In this document: positions 35,318 to 42,771 of the stretch, piece after piece
Position numbering within the stretch: the first letter of the stretch is position 1
Layout of the letters: each line of letters starts with the position of its first letter
Source of the DNA: Streptomyces zhaozhouensis
GTDB taxonomy: Bacteria; Actinomycetota; Actinomycetes; Streptomycetales; Streptomycetaceae
NCBI RefSeq assembly: GCF_900230195.1
Contig: NZ_OCNE01000028.1
Location: forward strand, 1-63,014
Direction: 5' to 3'
Length of the DNA: 63,014 bases
Translations under genes and position numbers: made by a program
Notes under the pieces: model-generated
The model's input: the letters and a program-made list of their open reading frames with translations, nothing else
Told to the model about the DNA's origin: nothing
Databases searched by the model: none

Positions 35318-36052
35318 TCAGCGCCCTCCTTCCGTGTGCACGAAACGGCAGTGTTGGGGTTCGAGAAGGAGCGTCGTCCGTTTCCCGCGATGAGTCCCTT
35401 TGAGGGTCTGGATGGCGGTTTCTTGGCCCTCGTTGCCGTTGTCGTTCCAGTCGTGCGTGGTGCGACGGAGTGAGACGACTGTGGCGGCTGCGTCGACCAC
35501 CTCCGGTGGGAGGTGGTCGACGCCTTGCTGTTGGGCCGGCCGAGAGAGGTGGCTGACGATCAGGACTGCCGCTCCGTGCTCGTCAGCCATCGTCTTCAGG
35601 GCGGCCAGGTTGCGGGCCAGGGAGTCCGGTTCGCTGCGACGGCTGATGCCTTGGATGGAGTCCACGATGACCAACGGGGCCAGGGCTTCCCTTGCCGGAA
35701 CGGTGCGTTCGATCTCGGTGATGGTGTGGCGGTCGTCCCCGAGTAGGAAGTGCAGCGTCTCAACACGGCTATGCATTCGGTGGGCCTCTCCCCGGTGTTC
35801 TGCGGGCAGGCCGTGTTGCTGGATGTCGAGCCCGAGGTGGGCCGCGAGGATTTTCTCCATCAGGTCCGTGAGAGAGATCTCGGTGGAGCAGTAGACCGTC
35901 GGGCGCTTGGCGCCTGCGTTATGAGTAGCCACGTTGATCGCGAAGGTGGACTTGCCGACCCCGCTCATCGACGTCACGGCGGTGAGTGCACCTGGCTGCA
36001 GGTCGAGCAATGGGGTGACCGCAGACCAGGGTGTCCCGAGCAGAGTGGTCAT
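35318..36052 (-). CDS. DnaB/RecA-fold ATPase, probable replication protein Rep2
   Basis: 244 residues. Walker A SGVGKST (30-36), PTVYCSTEISLTDLMEKILA and Walker B APLVIVDSIQG are the DnaB-type RecA core. It lacks the N-terminal domain of chromosomal DnaB. Streptomyces linear plasmids such as pSLA2 need a DNA-binding Rep1 and a helicase-like Rep2 encoded together, which is the order here. It may unwind the origin at 36.8 kb. Confidence 0.8.
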   Translation of the reverse strand: MTTLLGTPWSAVTPLLDLQPGALTAVTSMSGVGKSTFAINVATHNAGAKRPTVYCSTEISLTDLMEKILAAHLGLDIQQHGLPAEHRGEAHRMHSRVETLHFLLGDDRHTITEIERTVPAREALAPLVIVDSIQGISRRSEPDSLARNLAALKTMADEHGAAVLIVSHLSRPAQQQGVDHLPPEVVDAAATVVSLRRTTHDWNDNGNEGQETAIQTLKGTHRGKRTTLLLEPQHCRFVHTEGGR

Positions 36053-36107
36053 CGAGAACCTCCGACGTTCGTGAAGCGACGTGGTGCAGTCGCGGAGTCG
36101 ATGGGCA

Positions 36108-37415
36108 TCAGTGACTGCCTCCGCGTGTGGCGAGCTGCCTTGAGCCGGGCTTCTTGGCCGCTTCCTCGCGCCTGGTCACCCGGTAGCGGCAAGTGCCGCA
36201 CAGGCCGTCCTCGTCCGTGGGGCGACTGTCCGTGCCGCACGGTGTTCCGTCCCACCCAGGGCAGGGTTCGGAGGTGGACCTGGCCGTCTGAGGCATGGCT
36301 TGGTCCTCCGGCTGGGGCTGGGGCTGGGGCGTAGGGCTGGTGGGGGTCTGTGGTGGGACGAACGGCCGGTAGCCGCCCGGGGGGCCGACCCTCGCGGCCT
36401 CTGCCAGTCGCTTGGAGACGATCGCGGCCACGCTCTTGCGGATCTTCTCTGGCAGTGGCTGGCCGGTGACGATCTGCCGGACTTGGGCGCGAGTCCATCC
36501 CGCGTCCAGCATCCCGGTGACCATCTGTGCCTGGTCGACCAAAGGTTTGCCCCAGATCGCGAAGTCGGGGTGCTGCTGACCGATGTCCAGCAGCAACTGG
36601 ACTCCCGGCGTCCGAACCATCCTCGGGCTGGCTGGCGGCGCGGCGTCAGCCGCCGCCAGCCCGGCCCTCGGTTCGGGCTGCACTTGGTCTTCCACTTCGG
36701 CGGCGACTCCCTGGCCGTCCGTCCGTCCGTTGTCCTCGTGCGCGCGTACCCCACCTACAGGGACGGATGGACGGGAGCCCTGTGGTTCTTGATGAAGGGG
36801 TTCTAGAAGGGGTTCTAGATATTGGGCATCACGGGTGAAGCCACCCCTGGCTTCACCCGTGATGCCACCCCTGGCTTCACCCGTGATGCCACCCCCCTCG
36901 CCCAGGGTGGCATCACCGGTGAAGCCACCCCCTTGAGGGCGGCGTGCTGCCGACTTCTTCTTGCGGCCGCCCTTGCGCTCGATCCCCGACTCGCGCTTCG
37001 TCTTCCGGCGCGCCTCGAGCATCGCTTCGGCGGCCTGCTTGGCGCTCATGCCCGGCTCCAGCGGGTCGGTCCACTCCCCACGCCAGAACTGCGCGTCGTT
37101 GAGGTGATAGACGTTCGCCTCGTTCAAGCTCGGGTTGGCAGGGTCCGTGCGCGACTCAACCCAGAACAGGCCGGCGCACTCGCCTTCCACGATCGTGCGG
37201 TCCAGCGTGCTCTTCGAGCATCCGAGCTGTGCCGCCAGCTCCGAGCGGTACGGCCGGCCCTTGCCGGTGTCCCGCCCGCCGATGTCGGCGTAGGTGACGA
37301 GGATGGAGTAGAGCGTCCGTAGGTTCGTCGTGTACCTCGGATCGCACACCCACTGCGAGACGACCTGTCCGAACGGCAGGCCGCCACCGCGGCGGACTTC
37401 AGGCTTCAGCCCCAC
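36108..37415 (-). CDS. Replication initiator Rep1 (pSLA2-like)
   Basis: 435 residues from GTG 37415 (GGGGGAGG upstream). Residues 25-105 hold a winged helix-turn-helix typical of linear-plasmid initiators (LRTLYSILVTYADIGG ... ELAAQLGCSKSTLDRTIVEG). The middle encodes the iterons: the peptide GG(I/F)TG(E/D)A repeats four times. The C-terminus has CPGWDGTPCG ... GLCGTCRYRVTRREE, a likely zinc finger. It should bind the iterons inside its own gene. Confidence 0.82.
   Translation of the reverse strand: MGLKPEVRRGGGLPFGQVVSQWVCDPRYTTNLRTLYSILVTYADIGGRDTGKGRPYRSELAAQLGCSKSTLDRTIVEGECAGLFWVESRTDPANPSLNEANVYHLNDAQFWRGEWTDPLEPGMSAKQAAEAMLEARRKTKRESGIERKGGRKKKSAARRPQGGGFTGDATLGEGGGITGEARGGITGEARGGFTRDAQYLEPLLEPLHQEPQGSRPSVPVGGVRAHEDNGRTDGQGVAAEVEDQVQPEPRAGLAAADAAPPASPRMVRTPGVQLLLDIGQQHPDFAIWGKPLVDQAQMVTGMLDAGWTRAQVRQIVTGQPLPEKIRKSVAAIVSKRLAEAARVGPPGGYRPFVPPQTPTSPTPQPQPQPEDQAMPQTARSTSEPCPGWDGTPCGTDSRPTDEDGLCGTCRYRVTRREEAAKKPGSRQLATRGGSH
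36825..36931. other. Replication origin candidate: iterons inside rep1
   Basis: Four 23-base iterons: 36825-36847 and 36909-36931 in one orientation (GGCATCACSGGTGAAGCC then ACCCC), and 36849-36871 and 36873-36895 in the other as a 24-base tandem. Each core is a near-palindrome. Iterons inside the initiator gene are characteristic of pSLA2-type linear plasmids, which replicate bidirectionally from an internal origin. Confidence 0.82.
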
Positions 37416-37886
37416 CAGGACACCTCCCCCAGCACCTGGAGGTGGCCGTCGGCGGTCGGCGAGGCTGGCGTGGTGTGGGCGGTCAAGCGCCCGAGTCGTG
37501 TGGTCACACCCACCCAAGGAGCGAGGCGACGGCGTTTGTGACAGGCGGTGGCGAACTTCTTGCCGGGCCGTCGGGTCCGCGCGTCGGGCGGGCGGTGTAC
37601 CGCGGTGGCGCGGTGGTGGTGCGGGTCGTGCATGGGGTTCCCCTGGGATTGGGGAGCCGTGAACCAGTGCGGTGACGATACGTGTCCGGATGGACTCGCT
37701 TGGTCGTGGTCAAGGCCGTGCTATGCAGCACGAGCGCTGGCCGCTTATCCTGTTGTCCAGGTGACCGTCCGCGCGGCGGGCGCCGGCAGTCACCGCACTG
37801 CTCCACGACTCAGGGTTGCTAGGCCGGTGAGTCGCTTTCGATGGCCGTTCCTGTTGGCGCAGGGGCGGCCATCAACCTTTAGGAGA
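37416..37886. promoter_or_regulatory. Upstream region of the replication operon, with a 12-bp inverted repeat
   Basis: No gene is visible in 470 bases. CAGTGCGGTGAC (37665-37676) recurs inverted at 37789-37800, 112 bases away, which could allow looping by a regulator. The promoter for rep1 and the telomere genes downstream must lie here. Confidence 0.5.
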
Positions 37887-38438
37887 TCATCTCAGTTGGT
37901 CGGCTGATGTGTGGTCGTGAAGCCCGGAACGGCAGCGGCGAGCGGGACGCTGGGCCAGCCAGCCGGCAACGCCAGCGTTGCCGACGCCCCCTCCCGTGAC
38001 TGTCCGCACATGCATGAATCCGTGACTTTCCCAATACCGGTGGAGCTTGGTATTGGTCGTCCAGGCGTTAATTCGCAGCCATTCTTTCCCATCTGTGGCA
38101 GCCTTGTTGCTCGCCCAGTCCAGAATTTTGGTCCCGATTCCGAGGCCACTGCTTCGACGGCTAACGATCAGCTTGTGAAGGTGAAAGCTGGGAGTATCCA
38201 GCTCCTCTTTAGTCCACAGGTCGGGCTCCGGCTCATTATCCAAAGTGACTGTGGCCATTGGGCCCTTATCGTCTACCACGAGGTAGACATTTCCCCCCTC
38301 GATACTGGCGAGGATGTGTTCTTCTGGAAATGGGTTCGACCATTGGTTGATCCCGATTTCCGCAAGCCAGCCTGCTGCTTCTCGACGATATGCAAGGAGC
38401 AGCGGGAGGTCTGCCGGAGTAGCGTGCACGACGATCAT
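37887..38438 (-). CDS. GNAT-family acetyltransferase
   Basis: 183 residues. HLHKLIVSRRSSGLGIGTKI is the acetyl-CoA binding motif, and RYWESHGFMHVRTV is the closing strand. Its ATG overlaps the stop of the GntR gene (ATGA), so both are made together. GC is lower than in the replication genes. Substrate unknown. Confidence 0.83.
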   Translation of the reverse strand: MIVVHATPADLPLLLAYRREAAGWLAEIGINQWSNPFPEEHILASIEGGNVYLVVDDKGPMATVTLDNEPEPDLWTKEELDTPSFHLHKLIVSRRSSGLGIGTKILDWASNKAATDGKEWLRINAWTTNTKLHRYWESHGFMHVRTVTGGGVGNAGVAGWLAQRPARRCRSGLHDHTSADQLR

Positions 38439-39262
38439 GCAGCGTTCACCTCTTCAGTGGGCAGGGCATCCGTGTCACCGAGGTCATAGGTGACACGGTT
38501 CAGGTCCCCACGGAAGATGGTCACGGTGCGCCGCACCGGGCGCTTCTCTGAGGTGTAGCCAGTTCGCACCCAAACCAGGACGGGGATGCCAGGGCCGATT
38601 TGCAGCTCCCGGGCCTCGTCCGGAGTCGGCATTCGCGTCGCCCACTCATCATGGAATGCAACTTGCTTGACCCCGCGATCAGCAAGGTATCGCGTAGTTC
38701 CTTCCACTACGTCGCCCGGGTCTGATAGGCGCGGGTTTTCGCTGACCAACCATTGCGGATATTGCGTTGCCTGGATTGACCATGGTGTGTCATCCACAAA
38801 GCGGCGGCAGTACCGAAGGACGATTCTTCCGCCGTCCTCGATCTGTAGCCGCTGTGCCGCCTCGGCGCTCGCCTCCGTTACTTCTACGCGGAATTCTTGG
38901 TGTGGTGCTCGTCCAGCGTGCCGAACGTCGTTGCTGAATGAGTCGCCATCCTCCGGGCGAGAGAACAAGAGGTTCTCGTGTCGTGATGCGTCGAGGGTAA
39001 ACACCTCGTGCTGTTGCACCTGATAGCCGCGCCCTTGAGCAGGCGTGATGAGCCCCTCGGTGATCAGCACGTTGAGGCCAGCTCGGACAGTGCCGCGGGC
39101 CGCCCCGAACCGGTCGATCAGCTCCCGCTCGGACGGCAGCTTGCTCCCTGGCGGGAACCGGCCGGCGGTGATGTCCGATCGCATGGTGTCGGCGATCTGG
39201 CGATACAGCGGTGCAGGGCTCATGCCCACATCATCGCTCACACGAGCGACTTGTTCATACAT
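38435..39262 (-). CDS. GntR-family repressor with UTRA domain (KorSA/TraR-like position)
   Basis: 275 residues from ATG 39262 (GGGAGG upstream). A GntR winged helix (MRSDITAGRFPPGSKLPSER ... ARGTVRAGLNVLITEGLI) is followed by an HutC/UTRA ligand domain (WSIQATQYPQWL ... GIPVLVWVRTGY). In Streptomyces conjugative plasmids GntR/UTRA proteins such as KorSA and TraR repress transfer genes. It is divergent from the transfer region, with a strong palindrome between. Confidence 0.85.
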   Translation of the reverse strand: MYEQVARVSDDVGMSPAPLYRQIADTMRSDITAGRFPPGSKLPSERELIDRFGAARGTVRAGLNVLITEGLITPAQGRGYQVQQHEVFTLDASRHENLLFSRPEDGDSFSNDVRHAGRAPHQEFRVEVTEASAEAAQRLQIEDGGRIVLRYCRRFVDDTPWSIQATQYPQWLVSENPRLSDPGDVVEGTTRYLADRGVKQVAFHDEWATRMPTPDEARELQIGPGIPVLVWVRTGYTSEKRPVRRTVTIFRGDLNRVTYDLGDTDALPTEEVNAA

Positions 39263-39307
39263 CCTGGACCACCTCCCTTGACATCTCAGGCTGCTCGGGT
39301 ACATGCT

Positions 39308-39345
39308 CATCTCATTCAACTCGTTTGAACAAGTTGAATGAGATG
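39308..39345. promoter_or_regulatory. Probable GntR operator between repressor and transfer genes
   Basis: CATCTCATTCAACT (39308-39321) and AGTTGAATGAGATG (39332-39345) are perfect inverted 14-mers 10 bases apart; the spacer adds TTGAACAAGTTGAA inner symmetry. It lies 45 bases from each divergent start, where one site can control both promoters. Confidence 0.8.
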
Positions 39346-39388
39346 GACGCTAGTCCCCTCGGTCCGCTGTGTCTAGTCCGGAGGCGTC

Positions 39389-39841
39389 ATGCTCGACATC
39401 GATTCGCTCGCTCGGTCCCCGTACCTGCCGTCGTTGGTGGTTGCGCAGCAGCGCGCCATGTGGGAGCGGCAGCTGCTCGCCTACCTCAACTCGTCGCTTC
39501 CGCCGTGGGATTGGCGCCGCGCCGACCAGCTCGCGGACCGGGTCTGGGCCCGCGTCGAAGCGGCCGGCGCGGTCGACCTGGCCGCCGGCGCCGGACTCGA
39601 CAACGCGTCCGGGCTCCCCGCCTACCTCGCCGCCGCCGCCCGCACCACGCTGCGCGAGCACCTCCACCCCGCCCCCGGCCTGACCCCGGAGCGGGTTCCG
39701 ACCCGCCGCAACCCCTACCCCACCACCCCCGCCGGCGCCGTCGTCGGCGGTTCCGCGGTGCGCCTCGCCGACTGGGAGCAGGCGCTCCTCAACCAGCACG
39801 GCGTCACCGACCACTCCCCCGGGCTGCCGGCCGCGGCCTAA
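39389..39841 (+). CDS. First gene of the transfer region, unknown function
   Basis: 150 residues; ATG 39389 follows GGAGGCGTC. VAQQRAMWERQLLAYLNSSL ... ADQLADRVWARVEAAG is helical and the tail is Pro-rich. It lies directly beyond the GntR operator, so it is probably repressed with the genes that follow. Not recognised. Confidence 0.65.
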   Translation: MLDIDSLARSPYLPSLVVAQQRAMWERQLLAYLNSSLPPWDWRRADQLADRVWARVEAAGAVDLAAGAGLDNASGLPAYLAAAARTTLREHLHPAPGLTPERVPTRRNPYPTTPAGAVVGGSAVRLADWEQALLNQHGVTDHSPGLPAAA

Positions 39842-40071
39842 CCCGACCGCCCCTGTCGTCACCAGCCCCACGGCTGGTGACGGCGGAGGTGGCCGGACCT
39901 CGTCCGAACCACCCGACCTGGGTCGATAGCACCACCGAAATCCTCAGGTCACGGCGCAGATGCGCTGTCTGTCCGTCAGGACCTCACCCCCAAAACGGGG
40001 CTGGGCCCCTGACGGGCGGAGAGAGCACCGCGCCCTTCCTCACCCTCGCCCCCGCCCTGAGGAGACCTCCG

Positions 40072-40698
40072 ATGAGCAACTCCCCCACCACGGCCCGCAC
40101 CCGCCCCAAGCGAAGCCGCACCCGAGCCCGAACCCCCTCCGCCCGCCCCGCCCTCGCCCTCTCCGCCCTCCCCCTCCTCCACCTCGATCTCCGCCCCGGA
40201 GCCCTCTGCCTCGTCTGCCCCGACTGCGGCACCTGGTGCGCCATCCTCGGCATCCAACGCCGCACCCCGCTGGTCACCCCCCACGACACCCAGAAGGCCG
40301 GCACCCCGAACCGCCGCCGCTGCCTCGGCAGCAACCGGGCGCTGGTCATCGACATCACGGTCGCCGAATGGGCCCGCCGCTACCAGCAGGCCCTCGAAGG
40401 AGCCGTCACCCCGGCCGCCCGCCACGCCACCACCCTGATCAAGCGCGCGGCGCCCGCTCCCCGCGGCCCCGGCCAGACCGACCTCGCGCCGGCCGAAGTC
40501 GCCCGCCGCGCGCACCGCGACCACCTCGCCCGCTGCACCACCTGCACTTCGACGAGCCGCTGCCCCGCCGGCACCCGCCTCGAGCAGGAGGCCCTGCGCC
40601 TGCTCGCCGCGCCGGCCGACCGCCGCGCCACCGAATGGGGCCGCGTCCTCCCCGCCGTCCGCCGCGCGAACAACGCCCGCACCACCCCGACCCGCTGA
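40072..40698 (+). CDS. Cysteine-rich plasmid protein
   Basis: 208 residues from ATG 40072 (GGAG upstream). A basic Pro/Arg start precedes LCLVCPDCGTWCAILG (zinc-ribbon-like) and, near the C-terminus, CTTCTSTSRC. Two metal sites and a basic surface suggest nucleic-acid binding. Function unknown. Confidence 0.62.
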   Translation: MSNSPTTARTRPKRSRTRARTPSARPALALSALPLLHLDLRPGALCLVCPDCGTWCAILGIQRRTPLVTPHDTQKAGTPNRRRCLGSNRALVIDITVAEWARRYQQALEGAVTPAARHATTLIKRAAPAPRGPGQTDLAPAEVARRAHRDHLARCTTCTSTSRCPAGTRLEQEALRLLAAPADRRATEWGRVLPAVRRANNARTTPTR

Positions 40699-40725
40699 CC
40701 ACCCACCACTCAGACAGGAGACACC

Positions 40726-40914
40726 GTGCAGAACACGCCCCGCACCGTCACCAACACCATCACCGGCCAGGTCGCTGGCCACATCATCCAGGCCGGCACC
40801 ATCACCGGCGGCCTCAACCTCAACACCACCCCGGCCAGCAACCCGAACCCCGACACCTCGAGGACGCCAGACACCCACCGCCAGGCATACGAGGACACCA
40901 CCGAACCGCGCTGA
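40726..40914 (+). CDS. Small protein with a RHIM-like amyloid signalling motif
   Basis: 62 residues from GTG 40726 (CAGGAG upstream). TITGQVAGHIIQAGTITGGL fits the bacterial amyloid signalling motif related to animal RHIM and fungal PP motifs (GxVxGxxIQAGxIxGG). Such motifs usually sit at the end of NLR or effector proteins; here it is almost the whole protein, followed by a disordered tail. It may seed or be seeded by a chromosomal effector. That role is inferred. Confidence 0.65.
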   Translation: MQNTPRTVTNTITGQVAGHIIQAGTITGGLNLNTTPASNPNPDTSRTPDTHRQAYEDTTEPR

Positions 40915-40933
40915 ACGCTGACCCCAGCCGCCC

Positions 40934-40986
40934 GCACGCCGCCGGCCCCGCACCCACCTGACTCGGGTACGGGGCCGGCGGCGTGC
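40934..40986. terminator. Strong hairpin, 17-bp stem
   Basis: 40934-40950 pairs with 40970-40986 between the RHIM-like gene and the 49-residue gene, followed closely by the next ribosome binding site. Confidence 0.65.
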
Positions 40987-41028
40987 AGGGGACTGGACAA
41001 CAGCCCCGCAACCCACCTGGAGAACCCC

Positions 41029-41178
41029 ATGAAGCGACGCAAGGCGTACTACGCGATCTGGTCGGACGGCACCCGCTGGCTGGGCTGGGAGAAGGACTGG
41101 GTCAACGAGTGCTTCGCCGCGCTCGCCAACCCCAACAGCCCGATCGTCGCGATGCAGCGCGTGATCATCCACCGCTGA
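41029..41178 (+). CDS. 49-residue basic protein
   Basis: MKRRKAYYAIWSDGTRWLGW ... NSPIVAMQRVIIHR. ATG 41029 lies after CTGGAG. The Trp-rich start (WSDGTRWLGWEKDW) is well coded and it ends 17 bases before whiB. Short genes like this are frequent in Streptomyces plasmid transfer regions. Function unknown. Confidence 0.65.
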   Translation: MKRRKAYYAIWSDGTRWLGWEKDWVNECFAALANPNSPIVAMQRVIIHR

Positions 41179-41195
41179 CCCGAAGGAGCGAAGCC

Positions 41196-41459
41196 ATGGA
41201 TTGGCGACACAACGCCGTATGCCGCGACGAGGACCCCGAGCTGTTCTTCCCCGTCGGGGAAACCGGCCCCGCCCTCACTCAGACCGAGACCGCCAAGGCC
41301 GTCTGCCGCACCTGCCCCGTCATGGAGCAGTGCCTGCAGTGGGCCCTCGCCACCAGCCAGGAGTACGGCGTCTGGGGCGGCGCGTCCGAGGAGGAGCGCC
41401 GGGCGATGAAACGCCGCGCCGCCCGACGCCGCACCCGGCGCGCCGCCCCGGCGGCGTGA
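41196..41459 (+). CDS. WhiB-family Fe-S regulator
   Basis: 87 residues. DWRHNAVCRDEDPELFFPVG, then AVCRTCPVMEQCLQWAL gives the four cysteines (C, CxxC, C) that hold a [4Fe-4S] cluster, then YGVWGGASEEERRAMKRRA, the G(V/I)WGG turn and basic C-terminus. WhiB-like proteins work with the housekeeping sigma factor. Located within the transfer region, it may link it to redox or development. Confidence 0.93.
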   Translation: MDWRHNAVCRDEDPELFFPVGETGPALTQTETAKAVCRTCPVMEQCLQWALATSQEYGVWGGASEEERRAMKRRAARRRTRRAAPAA

Positions 41460-41486
41460 CCAGCACCACCACCAACAACAACAGGC

Positions 41487-41516
41487 GCGGGCCCGGGGTG
41501 GCAGCCCCGGGCCCGC
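41487..41516. terminator. Hairpin after whiB
   Basis: GCGGGCCCGGGG (41487-41498) pairs perfectly with 41505-41516 around a 6-base loop. Confidence 0.65.
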
Positions 41517-41544
41517 ATCACAGACCAACCGATGGAGAAGTTCT

Positions 41545-42099
41545 GTGACGACCACCATGCACGACCCGCAGCCCCGAGTCGAGACCCCCACCCTCGAGGA
41601 CCGTCCCTCCACCAGCGGCATCTGCACCACCTGCGGCTTCTGGCCCTGCCAGTGCGCCGACATGGCCTGGGTCAACGCCCTCGCCACCCTCACCGACCCC
41701 GACGACGAGATCCTCGCCGCCACCCGCACCGACATGCTCACCACCTACGGCCGACTCGTCCTCGGCACCGAGCTGGACAACGCCGGCCTGGACGCCGTCG
41801 GCGACATGGTCGACGTCGGGCTGATCCGGCCGGAGGACCTGGCCGTGCCCGCCCCGGCCGCCGACCTGCTGCTCGCCGCCGACGCGTGGATCGGCGAGGA
41901 CATCGAGACCGAGGACGACCAGGACGGCTACGAGCCGGAGGACCTGACCAGCCTGGCCCGCCCGCACCCGCGCGTGATGCCGCTGACCCTCGGCAAGAAG
42001 GCCGACCTGAAGTGCCACTGCGGCACCAGCGTGGTGCGCGGATCGGCATGTCAGAGCTGCGGCTGCACCGCCGGCGGACCCAAACAGTGTGACCGCTGA
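41545..42099 (+). CDS. Acidic protein with terminal zinc-ribbon-like cysteines
   Basis: 184 residues from GTG 41545. An N-terminal CTTCGFWPCQC and a C-terminal CHCGTSVVRGSACQSCGC frame an acidic helical middle (LDNAGLDAVGDMVDVGLIRP). Probably a zinc protein of the transfer region. Not recognised. Confidence 0.62.
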   Translation: MTTTMHDPQPRVETPTLEDRPSTSGICTTCGFWPCQCADMAWVNALATLTDPDDEILAATRTDMLTTYGRLVLGTELDNAGLDAVGDMVDVGLIRPEDLAVPAPAADLLLAADAWIGEDIETEDDQDGYEPEDLTSLARPHPRVMPLTLGKKADLKCHCGTSVVRGSACQSCGCTAGGPKQCDR

Positions 42100-42122
42100 C
42101 ACCCCGACACAACATTTGACCT

Positions 42123-42152
42123 GGTGAGGGCCCCCACAGCGGGGCCCTCACC
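42123..42152. terminator. Intergenic hairpin
   Basis: GGTGAGGGCCCC (42123-42134) pairs with 42141-42152, 16 bases before the next start. Confidence 0.6.
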
Positions 42153-42168
42153 CGTGTGAGGAGACGAG

Positions 42169-42771
42169 ATGAGCGAGATGACGACCACGCCCCCAGCCCC
42201 CGGCGTTGCCAACGACTGGGACTGGGACGCGGAGGACGAGTTCGAGGCGCCCGGCGACGCGCGGGCGGGGTGGCTCCCGGTCGTGATGACCCGTGCGACG
42301 CGCGCCGCGCTGGAGGCCCGGATCGCCGGCCTGACGGTCGCCCTGGAGGCGGCCGTCAGGGAGCAGGAGGAGTTGGCCGCGCGGCTCCGGCGCGCGGACT
42401 ACGACCGGCGCCGGGCCGAGAAAGAGGCCAGCGAGCTGGAGGATCAGCTGGCCGAGCTGAACCGCGAGGCCGACGAGATGCGGCTCGTCGCGGACCGGCC
42501 TCTGCTGGATCACGAGGACCAGGTGGCGCTGCGTGCGCTGCTGCGTCAGGCCCGCCGTCAGGCGCGGGACCCCGGCGTCTGGGTGCTGCTGGAGCGCGGC
42601 GAGCTGCACTCCGTTCACTCCACGCGGGAGGACGCGGAGGACGCGGCGGAGGCGCTGGGTGCGCCGCGCGACGGCTGGACGTGGCAGACCAGCCCTGCCG
42701 AGGACGTGCGGCGCACAGCCACCGAGGTGTTGTGGCGGATTCAGCGGATGCCGCTGGGGGGTGCCCAGTGA
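42169..42771 (+). CDS. Coiled-coil protein coupled to a membrane protein gene
   Basis: 200 residues from ATG 42169 (GAGGAGACGAG upstream). A coil (LEARIAGLTVALEAAVREQE ... EKEASELEDQLAELNREADE) precedes a short C-terminal domain (VWVLLERGELHSVHSTREDA). Its TGA overlaps the ATG of the following membrane protein (TGATG). Probably a cytoplasmic partner. Confidence 0.68.
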   Translation: MSEMTTTPPAPGVANDWDWDAEDEFEAPGDARAGWLPVVMTRATRAALEARIAGLTVALEAAVREQEELAARLRRADYDRRRAEKEASELEDQLAELNREADEMRLVADRPLLDHEDQVALRALLRQARRQARDPGVWVLLERGELHSVHSTREDAEDAAEALGAPRDGWTWQTSPAEDVRRTATEVLWRIQRMPLGGAQ

